Positions 24,117 to 37,386 of a stretch of DNA of 64,000 bases are shown piece after piece. Made by a program: the position numbers and the translations under genes. This DNA comes from Beta vulgaris subsp. vulgaris. Lineage: Eukaryota; Streptophyta; Magnoliopsida; Caryophyllales; Amaranthaceae. Positions within the stretch are counted from its first letter, which is position 1. Each line of letters opens with the position of its first letter. The DNA lies in contig NC_079210.1 in the NCBI RefSeq assembly GCF_026745355.1, forward strand, positions 20,891,632 to 20,955,631. The letters run 5' to 3'. The notes beneath the pieces were generated by a model. The model did no database searches. It was not told the origin of the DNA and saw only the letters and a program-made list of their open reading frames with translations.

Positions 24117-25254
24117 AAAAGTTATTAACGATTAAGAAATAATGGCCTTTAAGGAGACCTTTACGACGTTATAATGACAATTATGACCTTAATAAACGCT
24201 AAACTATTATTTTGACTTAAAAGCTAAATAACAAAACGTTCATTAATAAAAACTATTCTTGAATAGATTAAGGAGGATAAAGGATATTACAAGCCTCCCC
24301 CAGCTAGCTAACACCCGCATTCCCTTTCGAAGTATGTTTTATGATCATGATTAATATTATGTTTTATATATGGATTGCGGGAAATGAAATGTTTTATGAT
24401 GGTTATGAACTTATGATGATACGATGCTATGAAATGACGATGATGATGTTATGATATGAAATGAAAGAATATAATTATTCACGATGATGATGATATGCTT
24501 AAAAGAAATGAAACATGATAAATTCAAGTGAAAGACGGTTCTTGGCAAGTATTCTGTTATCCCGGGTCGTGCACGTACCTTCCGGCCGGTTAACCACCTT
24601 CCGTTTAGTGAGGGCTATTGTCCTCGGGTGGCACCGTGCAAATCTGGGCAAATAACGCCACCTTCCGTTTAGTGAGGGCTTTTGTCCTCGGGTGGCTGCC
24701 TTCCGTTTATGATGTTATGATGTTTTGGGGAGACGTCCCTTCCGTTGTACTAGCCAAGTTACCAAAGTAAAATATATATGATGATGAACATGATAAAGAA
24801 GATAATGTAACATGATATGATTTGTTTGTGAAATGTTTTACTTATTCTATTCTCCCTGTTTATAAATAAAATGATGTGAAATGAATTTACGATGTTAGAG
24901 TAGTATGTTACTGAGCCTCGGCTCACGACGTTTTGTTTTATGTTTTAGGTACTGATGGTAATAACGGGATGGCGTAGCAGTGGGGATTTAATTACTATCT
25001 AGATTATCTAGACTCTCATGGTTTTAATTTAAGTTTATGTCAAAACTCTGATTAGTAACTAAGGTTTCTGTTAATTAAGACTAATGTTGGACCTCTATTA
25101 TGCTTCATGTTATAAAATGTTTAAGTTTATGATATTATGTTGCCTTGTATTTTTCTTATGGAAAGTACGGCGGTAACGCACCGACTATCTAGGTTCCGCT
25201 GCTAATAATCGATTAATTAACTTAACAACGATGATTAGAGGTCGGGGCGTTACA
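24117..25254 (+). mobile_element. LTR 3' part, plus orientation (minisatellite type 3, end B)
   Basis: Carries GGATATTACA (24282-24291), a type 3 minisatellite, the GAGCCTCGGCTC hairpin, TTTTAG|GTACTGATGG and the full end B module closing with GTCGGGGCGTTACA at 25254. It nearly repeats 22800-23587. The 5' 1.8 kb is absent. Confidence 0.8.
24594..24710 (+). repeat. LTR minisatellite, type 3, about 2 units
   Basis: Same unit as at 23313-23424 (CCACCTTCCGTTTAGTGAGG). Confidence 0.8.
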
Positions 25255-25268
25255 CGTTGATACCACTC
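25255..25268 (-). other. Primer-binding-site remnant between two facing LTR ends
   Basis: On the minus strand the 14 bases read GAGTGGTATCAACG, that is, the normal spacer GAG and the first 8 bases of the tRNA-iMet site, right after the minus LTR end. The rest of that element's interior is replaced by the facing plus LTR. Confidence 0.7.
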
Positions 25269-25740
25269 TGTAACGCCCCGACAAAATTACATAACCTTAA
25301 TCGTCAGCGGAAGCATAATCTAATCATGTGGGTTATGGCCCACAAACAAAAATAATAGCCTAAAATTGAAAATTCACTATACAAATACTCATCGTCTAAT
25401 AATACTTGTTTATCCATCATACAAAATATCCTAAAACCTCATAGAATCATACATAATCTCCATAATGCAGTATAATAGTGATCCATATCTGTTCTTCCAT
25501 ACCTAAAACATAAAACAAAACGTCGTGAGCCGAGGCTCAGTAACATACTACTCTAACATCGTAAATTCATTTCACATCATTTTATTTATAAAGAGGGAGA
25601 AGAGAATAAGTGAAACAATTTCACAAACATATCATAGCATGTTACATTATCTTCTTTATCATGTTCATCATCATATATTTTACTTTGGTAACTTGGCTAG
25701 TACAACGGAAGGGACGTCTCCCCAAAACATCGTAACATCA

Positions 25741-25854
25741 TAAACGGAAGGCAGCCACCCGAGGACAAAACCCTCACTAAACGGAAGGTGGCGTTATTTG
25801 CCCAAATGCGCGGTGCCACCCGAGGACAATAGCCCTCACTAAACGGAAGGTGGT
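25741..25854 (-). repeat. LTR minisatellite, type 3, about 2 units
   Basis: Reverse complement of the CCACCTTCCGTTTAGTGAGG unit. Confidence 0.8.
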
Positions 25855-27677
25855 TAACCGGCCGGAAGGTACGTGCACGACCCGGGATAACAGAATACTT
25901 GCCAAGAACCGTCTTTCACTTGAATTTATCATGTTTCATTGGTTTTAAGCATATCATCATCCGTGAATATAATTATTATTTCATATTTCATCATCATCAT
26001 TTCATAGCATCATATCATCATAACCATCTAAAACATTTCATTTCATCCCGCAATCCATATATAAAACATAATATTAATCATGATCATAAAACATACTTGA
26101 AGGGGAATGCGGGTGTTAGCAGTAGACGTTACCTGAATTCCTGCTTACCAACCATGATAGCCGGGGGAGGCTTGTAATATCCTTTATCTTCTTTAATCTA
26201 TTCAAGAATAATTTTATTAAGAACGTTTCGTATTATTTAGCTTTTAACCTAAATATTAGTTAGCGCTTATTAAGGTCATAGCGGCCATTATAACGTCGTA
26301 AGGGTCTCCTTAAAGGTCATTATTTCTTAATCGTTAATAACTTTGTTCAATTAAGGTGACTCTTTAACAACCACTTAATGAAATAACTCATTTAGCTATA
26401 TTTTTAGAATTATCGAAACATTAAAGTTATATACTACATATTATATAACCTTTCGAAAACATAACATTATTCTAGTTCATAGTTAATAACTAATTAGTCG
26501 TCCATTAATAAATTGATTAATTTAAAGTTATAATAGATCCATTAACATTATTTTAATATTATTTAGTCATTTAAAACTAACAAGTCAAGTAACTAATTAT
26601 TATAAGTGAACTTAAGGATTAGTGAAGTACTCATTTAAACCAATTATAAACAACAACTTAATGAATTATTTTAATTAGTTTTAAACAACTCAACTAGTTT
26701 AGAAATCATGAATTATAACCCAATAATAGATTTTAGTAAATAAGTTAGGTGGTTTAGTAAAACTAACTAAATCAGTCCACTAAAGCTCAATATACTAAAG
26801 TAACAAGATTAACTTAAATGACTTAGCTAAGTAAATTAGATTATAAGCCCAACATTATACTTAACTTAATAATTAAACTAATATAACTTAATAAAATACT
26901 AAATCAGCTTTAGTTTAACTCAATTAGTCCATCTAATAATAAGTAGCTTAGCTAATACTATAAAAAGTCAGATTTGAGCCCAATTTATGTACTTACAACA
27001 ATTAAATTGAGTTAGTTTAAGTTTAACTAATAAAAATCAGATTTTTGAAACCCAACTAATCCATGCAATAATTAAACTAAGTTGGTTTAACTAATTTGAT
27101 TTGGGCCCAATCTAAACTAACTTAGCAATAGGTGGTAATTTGGGCTTGCATTAACATAAAACTTAAAGTCAGTTTATAAGAGGGAGGAATAAAAGAGGTG
27201 GTATTATACCTCTGCTCTCTTGGAGCAGGGACGACCCAAGACAGGGCAGCAGCCCTCTGCGAGTTCCGACGAAGATGCGGTGACGGTACGGAAAGTCGGC
27301 GGCGGCCCACAGAACTCCGGCGGCGGCGAAAAGCTCGAGCAGCAGCAGCGCGTGAAGAGGAGCGTCGAGGAGAGAGAGCGACGAGGAGAGAGAGTGCGCG
27401 AGGAGGAGAGAGAGTGAATGTGTGCCGGTGCGACGAGGCCAGCGAGCGACGCCGAGGCCAAGGGAACGCGGCGCAGGTCCGGCGTCGCGTGAGGTGGCCG
27501 ACGGGGGGGGGTGGTCAGACGCGGTGGTACTGTGGTGGTGTTGGTGGTGCAAAAACATTTTTAAATTTTGGCTTTTTAACTTCCTTCTTGTTTTCATTTG
27601 TTTCTTGATTAAATTTGAGGTGAATTTCTGGATGGAGTAGTTGTTATTGTGTGGTGTGTTTGAGCAAAGAGGGTATC

Positions 27678-27685
27678 TATTTATA
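27678..27685 (-). promoter_or_regulatory. LTR TATA box
   Basis: TATAAATA on the minus strand (GGCTATAAATAGATACC), about 500 bp into the LTR. Confidence 0.65.
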
Positions 27686-28180
27686 GCCATTGTTGGAGCT
27701 CAAAACCATGAGCTTTGTTGGGTGGTTTTTGACCAAAATTATGGATGTAAACCATTGAGTTATGGAATTGAATAGTATGTCTACTGAAATATTGATTTAG
27801 GTGAAGGTATGAGTGGGTTGGGCAGAGAAAAAGCTGATCAAGTTTGGGCATGTTTGCCATGTGTTTGCCATAGAAGAGGAAGGAATGAAGTAGGAGGAAG
27901 AAAGCAGTAAACTTTCTTAGTTTTATAATATTTTCTTTATTTTTCTTTTAATTTATGAAATCAGAAAATGGTCATTGTTTTAACTTTCAACCACCTAGTT
28001 GGGTGATAGTTAAATATAAGTCTAGTATTTTCTGGTTAAACAAAAGAATAGAATTACCACTTTTTACAAAGTCTAGTAATTTATATTTAGCATAACAAAG
28101 AAAATCTAAATCTTAGTCAAATTAGTGATAACTATATTTAATTAATTACTTAAATATGGTTAAGTTTTTAGGATATTACA

Positions 28181-30287
28181 TCCTTACCCCCTTAGAAAAA
28201 GTTTCGTCCTCGAAACTTGCAATTTAGTTAATTGATAAAACAACAAGCTAAATTCATTTAACAAGACCAAGATCTCAAGCCTTCATGGCTTCGTTAGATA
28301 TTCAGCCTCCATTCCGCCATCATCTTTTGTATCTTTACTTCAACTCGACTCGCGAAATCGAGGAGCAAAGAAAACAAAAAGGGCAAACTTGTTGGGAATG
28401 AATTCCAAATAACTCATTTGATGAGACCTTGTTTGAAATTCTTTTGGTTTCTCAAATTATCAAGATACATACTTAGAGTAACAACATATCATAAAAAAAA
28501 AATGCATGATACTACGTACGCATTAAGAGGTAACTAACACAGATAATCACATGCACCACATCTTTACATAAGCAGATTCATATTGCACACGCAAAAGCGC
28601 AAACGCTCAAACGGCTTGGTTTACTTAATTTTTAGCCAACCCATTTAACTTATTTAAAACCTTTACGCTACGATATGGAGATCATAGTGTTCCTGAATCT
28701 AACCTCAAACTTTCTCAGCATAACTTTACTTTCCATAATATGTGTTGAATCCTTGTGAATTTAAATATCCATGACACAATTTCATACTACGCCTGCCAGT
28801 TTTACTTAGAAAGCTTAAACTCGAATGTTAATCATGCCCCTTAATATATCAACCCATTCTTTTCTCTCATTATCATTTGACGATTCTCATCCTGCTTGGT
28901 ATATAATATGCGCTCTCCTATCAATTCCACAATATAAGCTTCACGAGGCATTCATAAGCATCACATTTTGGTTCCTCTCTCTATACTAACAGTATCATCT
29001 AATAAGGTATTCACTAAAGATCCCTAAACCCAATATTTGTGCATTCCCAAATTTTCAATCATCACATTATCATACCAAATCAATATCATTATCATAACCC
29101 CAACGTTAAGCACTTACTAATCTGACAATGTCATAACGTACCCCTTATCAACTTCCTAACCTGGCTAACATCAATACTCAATATCTTAATTTTCAAGGCT
29201 TCACCGATCCAAATAATATTACTTCTCATCACAATTTCAATTTCCTCACATTTTCCATTATCCTCTTTTATTGGTAATTCGATCACTTGAATTCATTCCT
29301 AGATCATCTCAATAACATACACGAAGAAACCATTTATCTAACAACATTCAAACTTAGAAATTCTTTGTCCCAAATCTTGGTAGAATAGAAAAAATCAAGC
29401 ACTTGTGCACATTAAGTTTGTCTCGACATCAATGCTTATTTCTTAATTATATTCCATATAGCTAGTACATCTCCAAGTAGCAAATTCATATTCCTTCAAA
29501 ACATCGATTTGTCTAACTCTTCAATTACTTATTCATAACATCCCAAAAAGTGGTCCGCATCACATAATGAAGTGCTCCAACCATTAAAACTAAAATCCTT
29601 AGTAACTGAAGTAATGATAATTGCTTTCTAATTCCTCGAGTAGAATTTCCGAATCCCTTCAAAATTTTCGAATCTCCAAAATCGTCATATGAACTCCTAT
29701 AAAGTAAAATTCAATCTCAACTTATAACCTTAGGATTTCATATAGCTTAGCCTTTTTTATCATCCCACAAATAATATAACCCTACTCATCATAGCATATC
29801 TAAATATTATTTCGTGTATTACCTCGAGCATCAAATATTACTACTCATACCTCAAAAGATCGTTCACCTTAGTCCCTATGACTCATAAATCATTTTATCC
29901 TCAAGTTATTCAACATCAATCTTTGCAGATAATTCATGCCACTTTAAATCGCAAAATTTTCCATTTAACATCTTACACTCTAGTAACCCCAAAGCTTTAC
30001 GTTATTCTAATTTTCTAAAAATACTTCAAAGGATCATAATTAAGTTCAAATCCTCACTTCTTTAAGATTCTTAATAACCCAATAATCCTCAACTCCTAAT
30101 AACTCATTCATGGAAGTAAACCTCATATTTTTCATCCATTGTCTTATATCTCATCTTATATCAACCCAAATGGTCATTTACTAACCTCGAGTTGGCATCG
30201 CTATACACACATGGTCATACGATATGGAGATCATAGTGTTCTTGAATTTAACCTCAAACTTTCTCAGTACAACTTTACTTTCCATAA
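28181..30287 (-). mobile_element. LARD internal region, minus strand, PBS end lost
   Basis: The complement of the PPT (TCCTTACCCCCTTA) is followed by the shared 3' block and then the whole 2 kb non-coding interior up to ACTAACCTCGAG (about 30190). A 25-base filler and a second copy of a short interior piece (30215-30287, also found near 28671-28741) follow before the join to a plus LTR. The duplication of that piece marks a complex rearrangement. No coding frames are present. Confidence 0.8.
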
Positions 30288-30533
30288 TATTATAAATCTG
30301 AGAAAGTTTACTGCTTTCTTCCTCCTACTTCATTCCTTCCTCTTCTATGGCAAACACATGGCAAACATGCCCAAACTTGATCAGCTTTTTCTCTGCCCAA
30401 CCCACTCATACCTTCACCTAAATCAAATATTTCAGTAGACATACTATTCAATTCCATAACTCAATGGTTTACATCCATAATTTTGGTCAAAAACCACCCA
30501 ACAAAGCTCGTGGTTTTGAGCTCCAACGATGGC

Positions 30534-30541
30534 TATAAATA
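30534..30541 (+). promoter_or_regulatory. LTR TATA box
   Basis: TATAAATA in GGCTATAAATAGATACC, the probable start of LARD transcription. Confidence 0.65.
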
Positions 30542-32359
30542 GATACCCTCTTTGCTCAAACACACCACACAAATCAGCACTACTCCATCCAGAAATTCAC
30601 CTCAAATTTAATCAAGAAACAAATGAAAACAAGAAGGAAGTTAAAAAGCCAAAATTTAAAAATGTTTTTGCACCACCAACACCACCACAGTACCACCGCG
30701 TCTGACCACCCCCCCCCCCGTCGGCCACCTCACGCGACGCCGGACCTGCGCCGCGTTCCCTTGGCCTCGCCGTCGCTCGCTGGCCACGTCGCACCGGAAC
30801 ACATTCACTCTCTCTCCTCCTCGCGCACTCTCTCTCCTCGTCGCTCCTCTTCACGCGCTGCTGCTGCTCGAGCTTTTCGCCGCCGCCGGAGTTCTGTGGG
30901 CCGCCGCCGACTTTTCGTGCCATCGCCGCATCTTCGCCGGAACTCGCAGAGGGCTGCTGCCCTGTCTTGGGTCGTCCCTGCTCCAAGAGAGCAGAGGTAT
31001 AATACCACCTCTTTTATTCCTCCCTCTTATAAACTGACTTTAAGTTTTATGTTAATGCAAGCCCAAATTACCACCTATTGCTAAGTTAGTTTAGATTGGG
31101 CCCAAATCAAATTAGTAAAACCAACTTAGTTTAATTATTGCATGGATTAGTTGGGTTTCAAAAATCTGATTTTTATTAGTTAAACTTAAACTAACTCAAT
31201 TTAATTGTTGCAAGTACATAAATTGGGCTCAAATCTGACTTTTTATAGTATTAGCTAAGCTACTTATTATTAGATGGACTAATTGAGTTAAACTAAAGCT
31301 GATTTAGTATTTTATTAAGTTATATTAGTTTAATTATTAAGTTAAGTATAATGTTGGGCTTATAATCTGATTTGCTTAGCTAAGTCATTTAAGTTAATCT
31401 TGTTACTTTAGTATATTGAGCTTTAGTGGACTGATTTAGTTAGTTTCACTAAACCACCTAACTTATTTACTAAAATCTATTATTGGGTTATAATTCATGA
31501 TTTCTAAACTAGTTGAGTTGTTTAAAACTAATTAAAACTAATTCATTAAGTTTATTGTTTATAATTGCGTTTAATTATGAGTACTCACTAATCCTTAAGT
31601 TCACTTATAATAATTAGTTACTTGACTTGTTAGTTTTAAATGACTAAATAATATTAAATAATGTTAATGATCTATTATAACTTTAAATTTAATTAATTTA
31701 TTAATGGACGACTAATTAGTTATTAACTATGAACTAGAATAATGTTATGTTTTCGAAAGGTTATATAATATGTAGTAGTATAACTTTAATGTTTCCACAA
31801 TTCTAAAAATATAGCTAAATGAGTTATTTCATTAAGTGGTTGTTAAAGAGTCACCTTAATTGAACAAAGTTATTAACGATTAAGAAATAATGACCTTTAA
31901 GGAGACTTTACGACGTTATAATGACCGCTATGACCTTAATAAGCGCTAACTAATATTTAAGCTTAAAAGCTAAATAAAACGAAACGTTCTTAATAAAATT
32001 ATTCTTGAATAGATTAAAGAAGATAAAGGATATTACAAGCCTCCCCCGGCTATCATGGTTGGTAAGCAGGAATTCAGGTAACGTCTACTGCTAACACCCG
32101 CATTCCCCTTCAAAGTATGTTTTATGATCATGATTAATATTATGTTTATATATGGATTGCGGATCGAAATGAAATGTTTTATGATGGTTATGATGATATG
32201 ATGCTATGAAATGATGATTGATGAAAATAGATGAATATAATTATTCACGATGATGATGATATGCTTAAAACCAATGAAACATGATAAATTCAAGTGAAAG
32301 ACGGTTCTTGGCAAGTATTCTGTTATCCCGGGTCGTGCACGTACCTTCCGGCCGGTTAA

Positions 32360-32472
32360 CCACCTTCCGTTTAGTGAGGGTATTGTCCTCGGGTGGCACC
32401 CGCATTCTGGGCAAATAACGCCACCTTCCGTTTAGTGAGGGCTTTTGTCCTCGGGTGGCTGCCTTCCGTTTA
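32360..32472 (+). repeat. LTR minisatellite, type 3, about 2 units
   Basis: CCACCTTCCGTTTAGTGAGG units as in the neighbouring copies. Confidence 0.8.
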
Positions 32473-32942
32473 TGATGTTACGATTTTTGGGAGACGTCCC
32501 TTCCGTTGTACTAGCCAAGTTACCAAAGTAAAATATATGATGATGAACATGATAAAGAAGATAATGTAACATGCTATGATATGTTTGTGCCTTGGTTTTA
32601 CTTATTCTCTTCTCCCTCTTTATAAATAAAATGGTGTGAAATGAATTTACGATGTTAGAGTAGTATGTTACTGAGCCTCGGCTCACGACGTTTTGTTTTA
32701 TGTTTTAGGTATGAAAGAACAGATATGGATCACTATTATACTGCATTATGGAGATTATGTATGATTCTATGAGGTTTTAGGATATTTTGTATGATGGATA
32801 AACAAGTATTATTATACGATGAGTATTTGTATAGTGAATTTTCAATTTTAGGCTATTATTTTTATTTGTGGGCCATAACCCACATGATTAGATTATGCTT
32901 CCGCTGACGATTAAGGTTATGTAATTTTGTCGGGGCGTTACA

Positions 32943-35070
32943 GAGTGGTATCAGAGCCGAAACCTAGCCGGAAGTGCGGAGTAATAGACTTTGAACCGCC
33001 TAGGAGTGGTCCTTTGGGAAATTAGATATTAAGGAAAACTCGAGGTTAGTAAATGACCATTTGGGTTGATATAAGATGAGATATAAGACAATGGATGAAA
33101 AATATGAGGTTTACTCTCATGAATGAGTTATTAGGAGTTGAGGATTATTTGGGTTATTAGAATCTTAAAGAAGTGAGGATTTGAACATAATTATGATCCT
33201 TTGAAGTATTATTGGAAAATTAGAATAACGTAAAGCTTTGGGGTTACTAGAGTGTAAGATGTTAAATGGAAAATTTTGCGATTCAAACTTGGCATGAATT
33301 ATCTGCAAAGATTGATGTTGAATAACTTGAGGATAAAATGATGGTTACATGAGTCATAGGGACAAAGGAGAATTATCTTTTGAGGTATGAGTAGTAATAT
33401 TTGATGCTCGAGGTAATACACGAAATAATATTTCGATATGCTATGATGAGTAGGGTTATATTATTTGTGGGATGATAAAAAAAAGGCTAAGCTATATGAA
33501 ATCCTAATGGTTATAAGTTGAGATTGAATTTTACTTTATAGGAGTTCATATGACGATTTTGGAGATTCGAAAATTTGGAAGAGATTCGGAAATTCTACTC
33601 GAGGAATTAGAAAGCAATTATCATTACTTCAGTTACTAAGGATTTTAGTTTTAATGGTTGGAGCACTTCATTATGTGATGCGAACCACTTTTTGGGATGT
33701 TATGGGATTGTAGTGAAAAATAAATTATGAATAAGTAATTGAAGAGTTAGACAAATCGATGTTTTGAAGGAATATGAATTTGCTACTTGGAGATGTACTA
33801 GCTATATGGAATATAATTAAGAAATAAGCATTGATGTCGAGACAAAACTTAATGTGCACAAGTGCTTGATTTTTTTTCTATTCTACCAAGATTTGGGACA
33901 AAGAATTTCTAAGTTTGAATTGTTGTTAGATAAATGGTTTCTTCGTGTATGTTATTGAGATGATCTAGGAATGAATTCAAGTGATCGAATTACCAATAAA
34001 AGAGGATAATGGAAAAATGTAGAGGAAATTGAAATTGTGATGAGAAGTAAATATTATTTGGATCGGTGAAGCCTTGAATAATTAAGATATTGAGTATTGA
34101 TGTTAGCCAGGTTAGGAAGTTGATAAGGGGTACGTTATGACATTGTCAGATTAGTAAGTGCTTAACGGTTATGATAATGATATTGATTTGGTATGATAAT
34201 GTGATGATTGAAAATTTGGGAATGCACAAATATTGGGTTTAGGGATCTTTAGAATACCTTTAGATGATACTGTTATTATAGAGAGAGGAACCAAAATGTG
34301 ATGCTTATGAATGCCTCGTGAAGCTTATATTGTGGAATTGATAGGAGAGCGCATATTATATACCAAGCAGGATGAGAATCGTCAATGATAATGAGTAAGA
34401 AAAGAATGGGTTGATATATTAAGGGGCATGATTAACATTCGAGTTTAAGCTTTCTAATTAAAACTGGCGGGCGTAGTATGAAATTGTGTCATGGATATTT
34501 AAATTCACAAGGATTCAACACATATTATGGAAAGTAAAGTTGTGCTGAGAAAGTTTGAGGTTAGATTCAGGAACACTATGATCTCCATATCGTAGCGTAA
34601 GGTTTTAAATAAGTTAAATGGGTTGGCTAAAAATTAAGTAAACCAAGCCGTTTGAGCTTTGCGCTTTTGCGTGTGCAATATAATCTGCTTATGTAAAGAT
34701 GTGGTGCATTATCTGTGTTAGTTACCTCTTAATGCATACGTAGTATCATGCATTTTTTTTTATGATATGTTGTTACTCTAAGTATGTATCTTGATAATTT
34801 GAGAAACCAAAATAATTTCAAACAAGGTCTCATCAAATGAGTTAGTTGGAATTCATTCCCAACAAGTTTGCCCTTTTTGTTTTCTTTGCTCCTCGATTTC
34901 GCGAGTCGAGTTGAAGTAAAGATACAAATGATGATGGCGGAATGGAGGCTGAATATCTAACGAAGCCATGAAGGCTTGAGATCTTTCTGTTAAATGAATT
35001 TAGCTTGTTGTTTTATCAATTAACTAAATTGCAAGTTTCGAGGACGAAACTTTTTCTAAGGGGGTAAGGA
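32943..35070 (+). mobile_element. LARD non-coding internal region, complete copy
   Basis: This is the reference copy of the 2128-bp interior. GAG, then the PBS (32946-32958) and about 2 kb with stops in all frames lead to the shared 3' block (about 34850-35030), GTTTCGAGGACGAAAC and the PPT AAGGGGGTAAGGA. No gag or pol similarity is visible. The LTRs and the PBS and PPT edges are those of the gag-pol element at 40718-45672, so I infer a non-autonomous derivative moved by that family's proteins. Confidence 0.85.
32946..32958 (+). other. Primer-binding site (tRNA-iMet)
   Basis: TGGTATCAGAGCC lies three bases after the LTR end GGGGCGTTACA. It fixes the true 3' end of the large LTR. Confidence 0.92.
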
Positions 35071-35566
35071 TGTAATATCCTAAAAACTTAACCATGTTTA
35101 AGTAATTAATTAAATATAGTTATCACTAATTTGACTAAGATTTAGATTTTCTTTTGTTATGCTAAATATAAATTACTAGACTTTGTAAAAAGTGGTAATT
35201 CTATTCTTTTGTTTAACCAGAAAATACTAGACTTATATTTAACTATCACCCAACTAGGTGGTTGAAAGTTAAAACAATGACCATTTCCTGATTTCATAAA
35301 TTAAAAGAAAAATAAAGAAAATATTATAAAACTGAGAAAGTTTACTGCTTTCTTCCTCCTACTTCATTCCTTCCTCTTCTATGGCAAACACATGGCAAAC
35401 ATGCCCAAACTTGATCAGCTTTTTCTCTGCCCAACCCACTCATACCTTCACCTAAATCAATATTTCAGTAGATATACTATTCAATTCCATAACTCAATGG
35501 TTTACATCCATAATTTTGGTCAAAAACCACCCAACAAAGCTCATGGTATTGAGCTCCAACAATGGC

Positions 35567-35574
35567 TATAAATA
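35567..35574 (+). promoter_or_regulatory. LTR TATA box
   Basis: TATAAATA at the conserved LTR position. Confidence 0.6.
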
Positions 35575-37386
35575 GATACCCTCTTTGCTCAAACACACCA
35601 CACAAATCAGCACTACTCCATCCAGAAATTCACCTCAAATTTAATCAAGAAACAAATGAAAACAAGAAGGAAGTTAAAAAGCCAAAATTTAAAAATGTTT
35701 TTGCACCACCAACACCACCACAGTACCACCGCGTTTGACCACCCCCCCGTCGGCCACCTCACGCGACGCCGGACCTGCGCCGCATTCCCTTGGCCTCGCC
35801 GTCGCTCGCTGGCCACGTCGCACCGGCACACATTCACTCTCTCTCCTCCTCGCGCACTCTCTCTCCTCGTCGCTCCTCTTCACGCGCTGCTGCTGCTCGA
35901 GCTTTTCGCCGCCGCCGGAGTTCTGTGGGCCGCCGCCGACTTTCCGTGCCGTCACCGCATCTTCGCCGGAACTCGCAGAGGGCTGCTGCCCTGTCTTGGG
36001 TCGTCCCTGTCTAAGAAGCAGAGGTATAATACCACCTCTTTTATTCCTCCCTCTTATAAACTGACTTTAAGTTTTATGTTAATGCAAGCCCAAACCTATT
36101 GCTAAGTTAGTTTAGATTGGGCCCAAATCAAATTAGTAAAACCAACTTACTTTAATTATTGCATGGATTAGTTGGGTTTCAAAAATCTGATTTTTATTAG
36201 TTAAACTTAAACTAACTCAATTTAATTGTTGTAATTTCTAAATGGGCTCAAATCTGACTTTTTATAGTATTAGCTAAGCTACTTATTATTAGATGGACTA
36301 ATTGAGTTAAACTAAAGCTGATTTAGTATTTTATTAAGTTATATTAGTTTAATTATTAAGTTAAGTATAATGTTGGGCTTATAATCTGATTTGCTTAGCT
36401 AAGTCATTTAAGTTAATCTTGTTACTAATTTAGTATATTGAGCTTTAGTGGACTGATTTAGTTAGTTTCACTAAACCACCTAACTTATTTACGAAAATCT
36501 ATTATTGGGTTATAATTCATGATTTCTAAACTAGTTGAGTTGTTTAAAACTAATTAAAACTAATTCATTAAGTTTGTTGTTTATAATTGCGTTTAAATTA
36601 TGAGTACCTCACTAATCCTTAAGTTCACTTATAATAATTAGTTACTTGACTTGTTAGTTTTAAATGACTAAATAATATTAAAATAATGTTAATGGATCTA
36701 TTATAACTTTAAATTTAATTAATTTATTAATGGACGACTAATTAGTTATTAACTATGAACTAGAATAATGTTATGTTTTCGAAAGGTTATATAATATGTA
36801 GTAGTATAACTTTAATGTTTCGATAATTCTAAAAATATAGCTAAATGAGTTATTACATTAAGTGGTTGTTAAAGAGTCACCTTAAATGAACAAAGTTATT
36901 AACGATTAAGAAATAATGACCTTTAAGGAGACTTTACGACGTTATAATGACCGCTATGACCTTAATAAGCGCTAACTAATATTTAAGCTTAGAAGCTAAA
37001 TAATAACGAAACTTCTTTAATAAAATTATTCTTGAATAGATTAAAGAAGATAAAGGATATTACAAGCCTCCCCCGTCTATCATGGTTGGTAAGCAGGAAT
37101 TCAGGTAACGTCTACTGCTAACACCCGCATTCCCCTTCAAAGTATGTTTTATGATCATGGTTAATATTATGTTTTATATATGGATTGCGGGATCGAAATG
37201 AAATGTTTTATGATGGTTATGATGATATGATGCTATGAAATGATGATGATGAAACTAATGAATATAATTATTCACGATGATGATGATATGCTTAAAACCA
37301 ATGAAACATGATAAATTCAAGTGAAAGACGGTTCTTGGCAAGTATTCTGTTATCCCGGGTCGTGCACGTACCTTCCGGCCGGTTAA

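Larger units (their letters stand above)
25269..28180 (-). mobile_element. Complete large LTR, minus orientation (2912 bp, minisatellite type 3, end A)
   Basis: It is complete, from TGTAATATCC (minus-strand start at 28180) to GTCGGGGCGTTACA (end at 25269). A minus-strand PPT lies outside the start and a PBS remnant outside the end. TATA is at 27678-27685. The GC-rich leader is about 27211-27540, with CTGCTC-CAAGA-GAGCAG then AG|GTATAA. It is nearly identical by eye to 30288-32942 and 35071-37882, so the three are recent relatives. Confidence 0.9.
30288..32942 (+). mobile_element. 5' LTR of the LARD element (minisatellite type 3, end A)
   Basis: Lacks the first about 250 bases (starts ATTATAAATCTGAGAAAG). 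It keeps TATA at 30534, a GC-rich leader about 30680-30996, AG|GTATAA, GGATATTACA (32028-32037), the minisatellite, the acceptor-like TTTTAG and the perfect end GTCGGGGCGTTACA. It matches 35071-37882 with few differences, so the two are the pair of one element. Confidence 0.9.

Noticed and set aside
25525..25743. Recurring antisense ORF MSRGSVTYYSNIVNSFHIILF in many LTRs (also 16119, 32432, 37499, 38207)
   Set aside because: It begins with GTG in the copy checked (25525), lies antisense to the conserved acceptor region, and simply reflects LTR copies; the end differs in each copy.
32946..32958. tRNA gene fragments
   Set aside because: The TGGTATCAGAGCC stretches are primer-binding sites next to LTR ends; no tRNA-like arms surround them.
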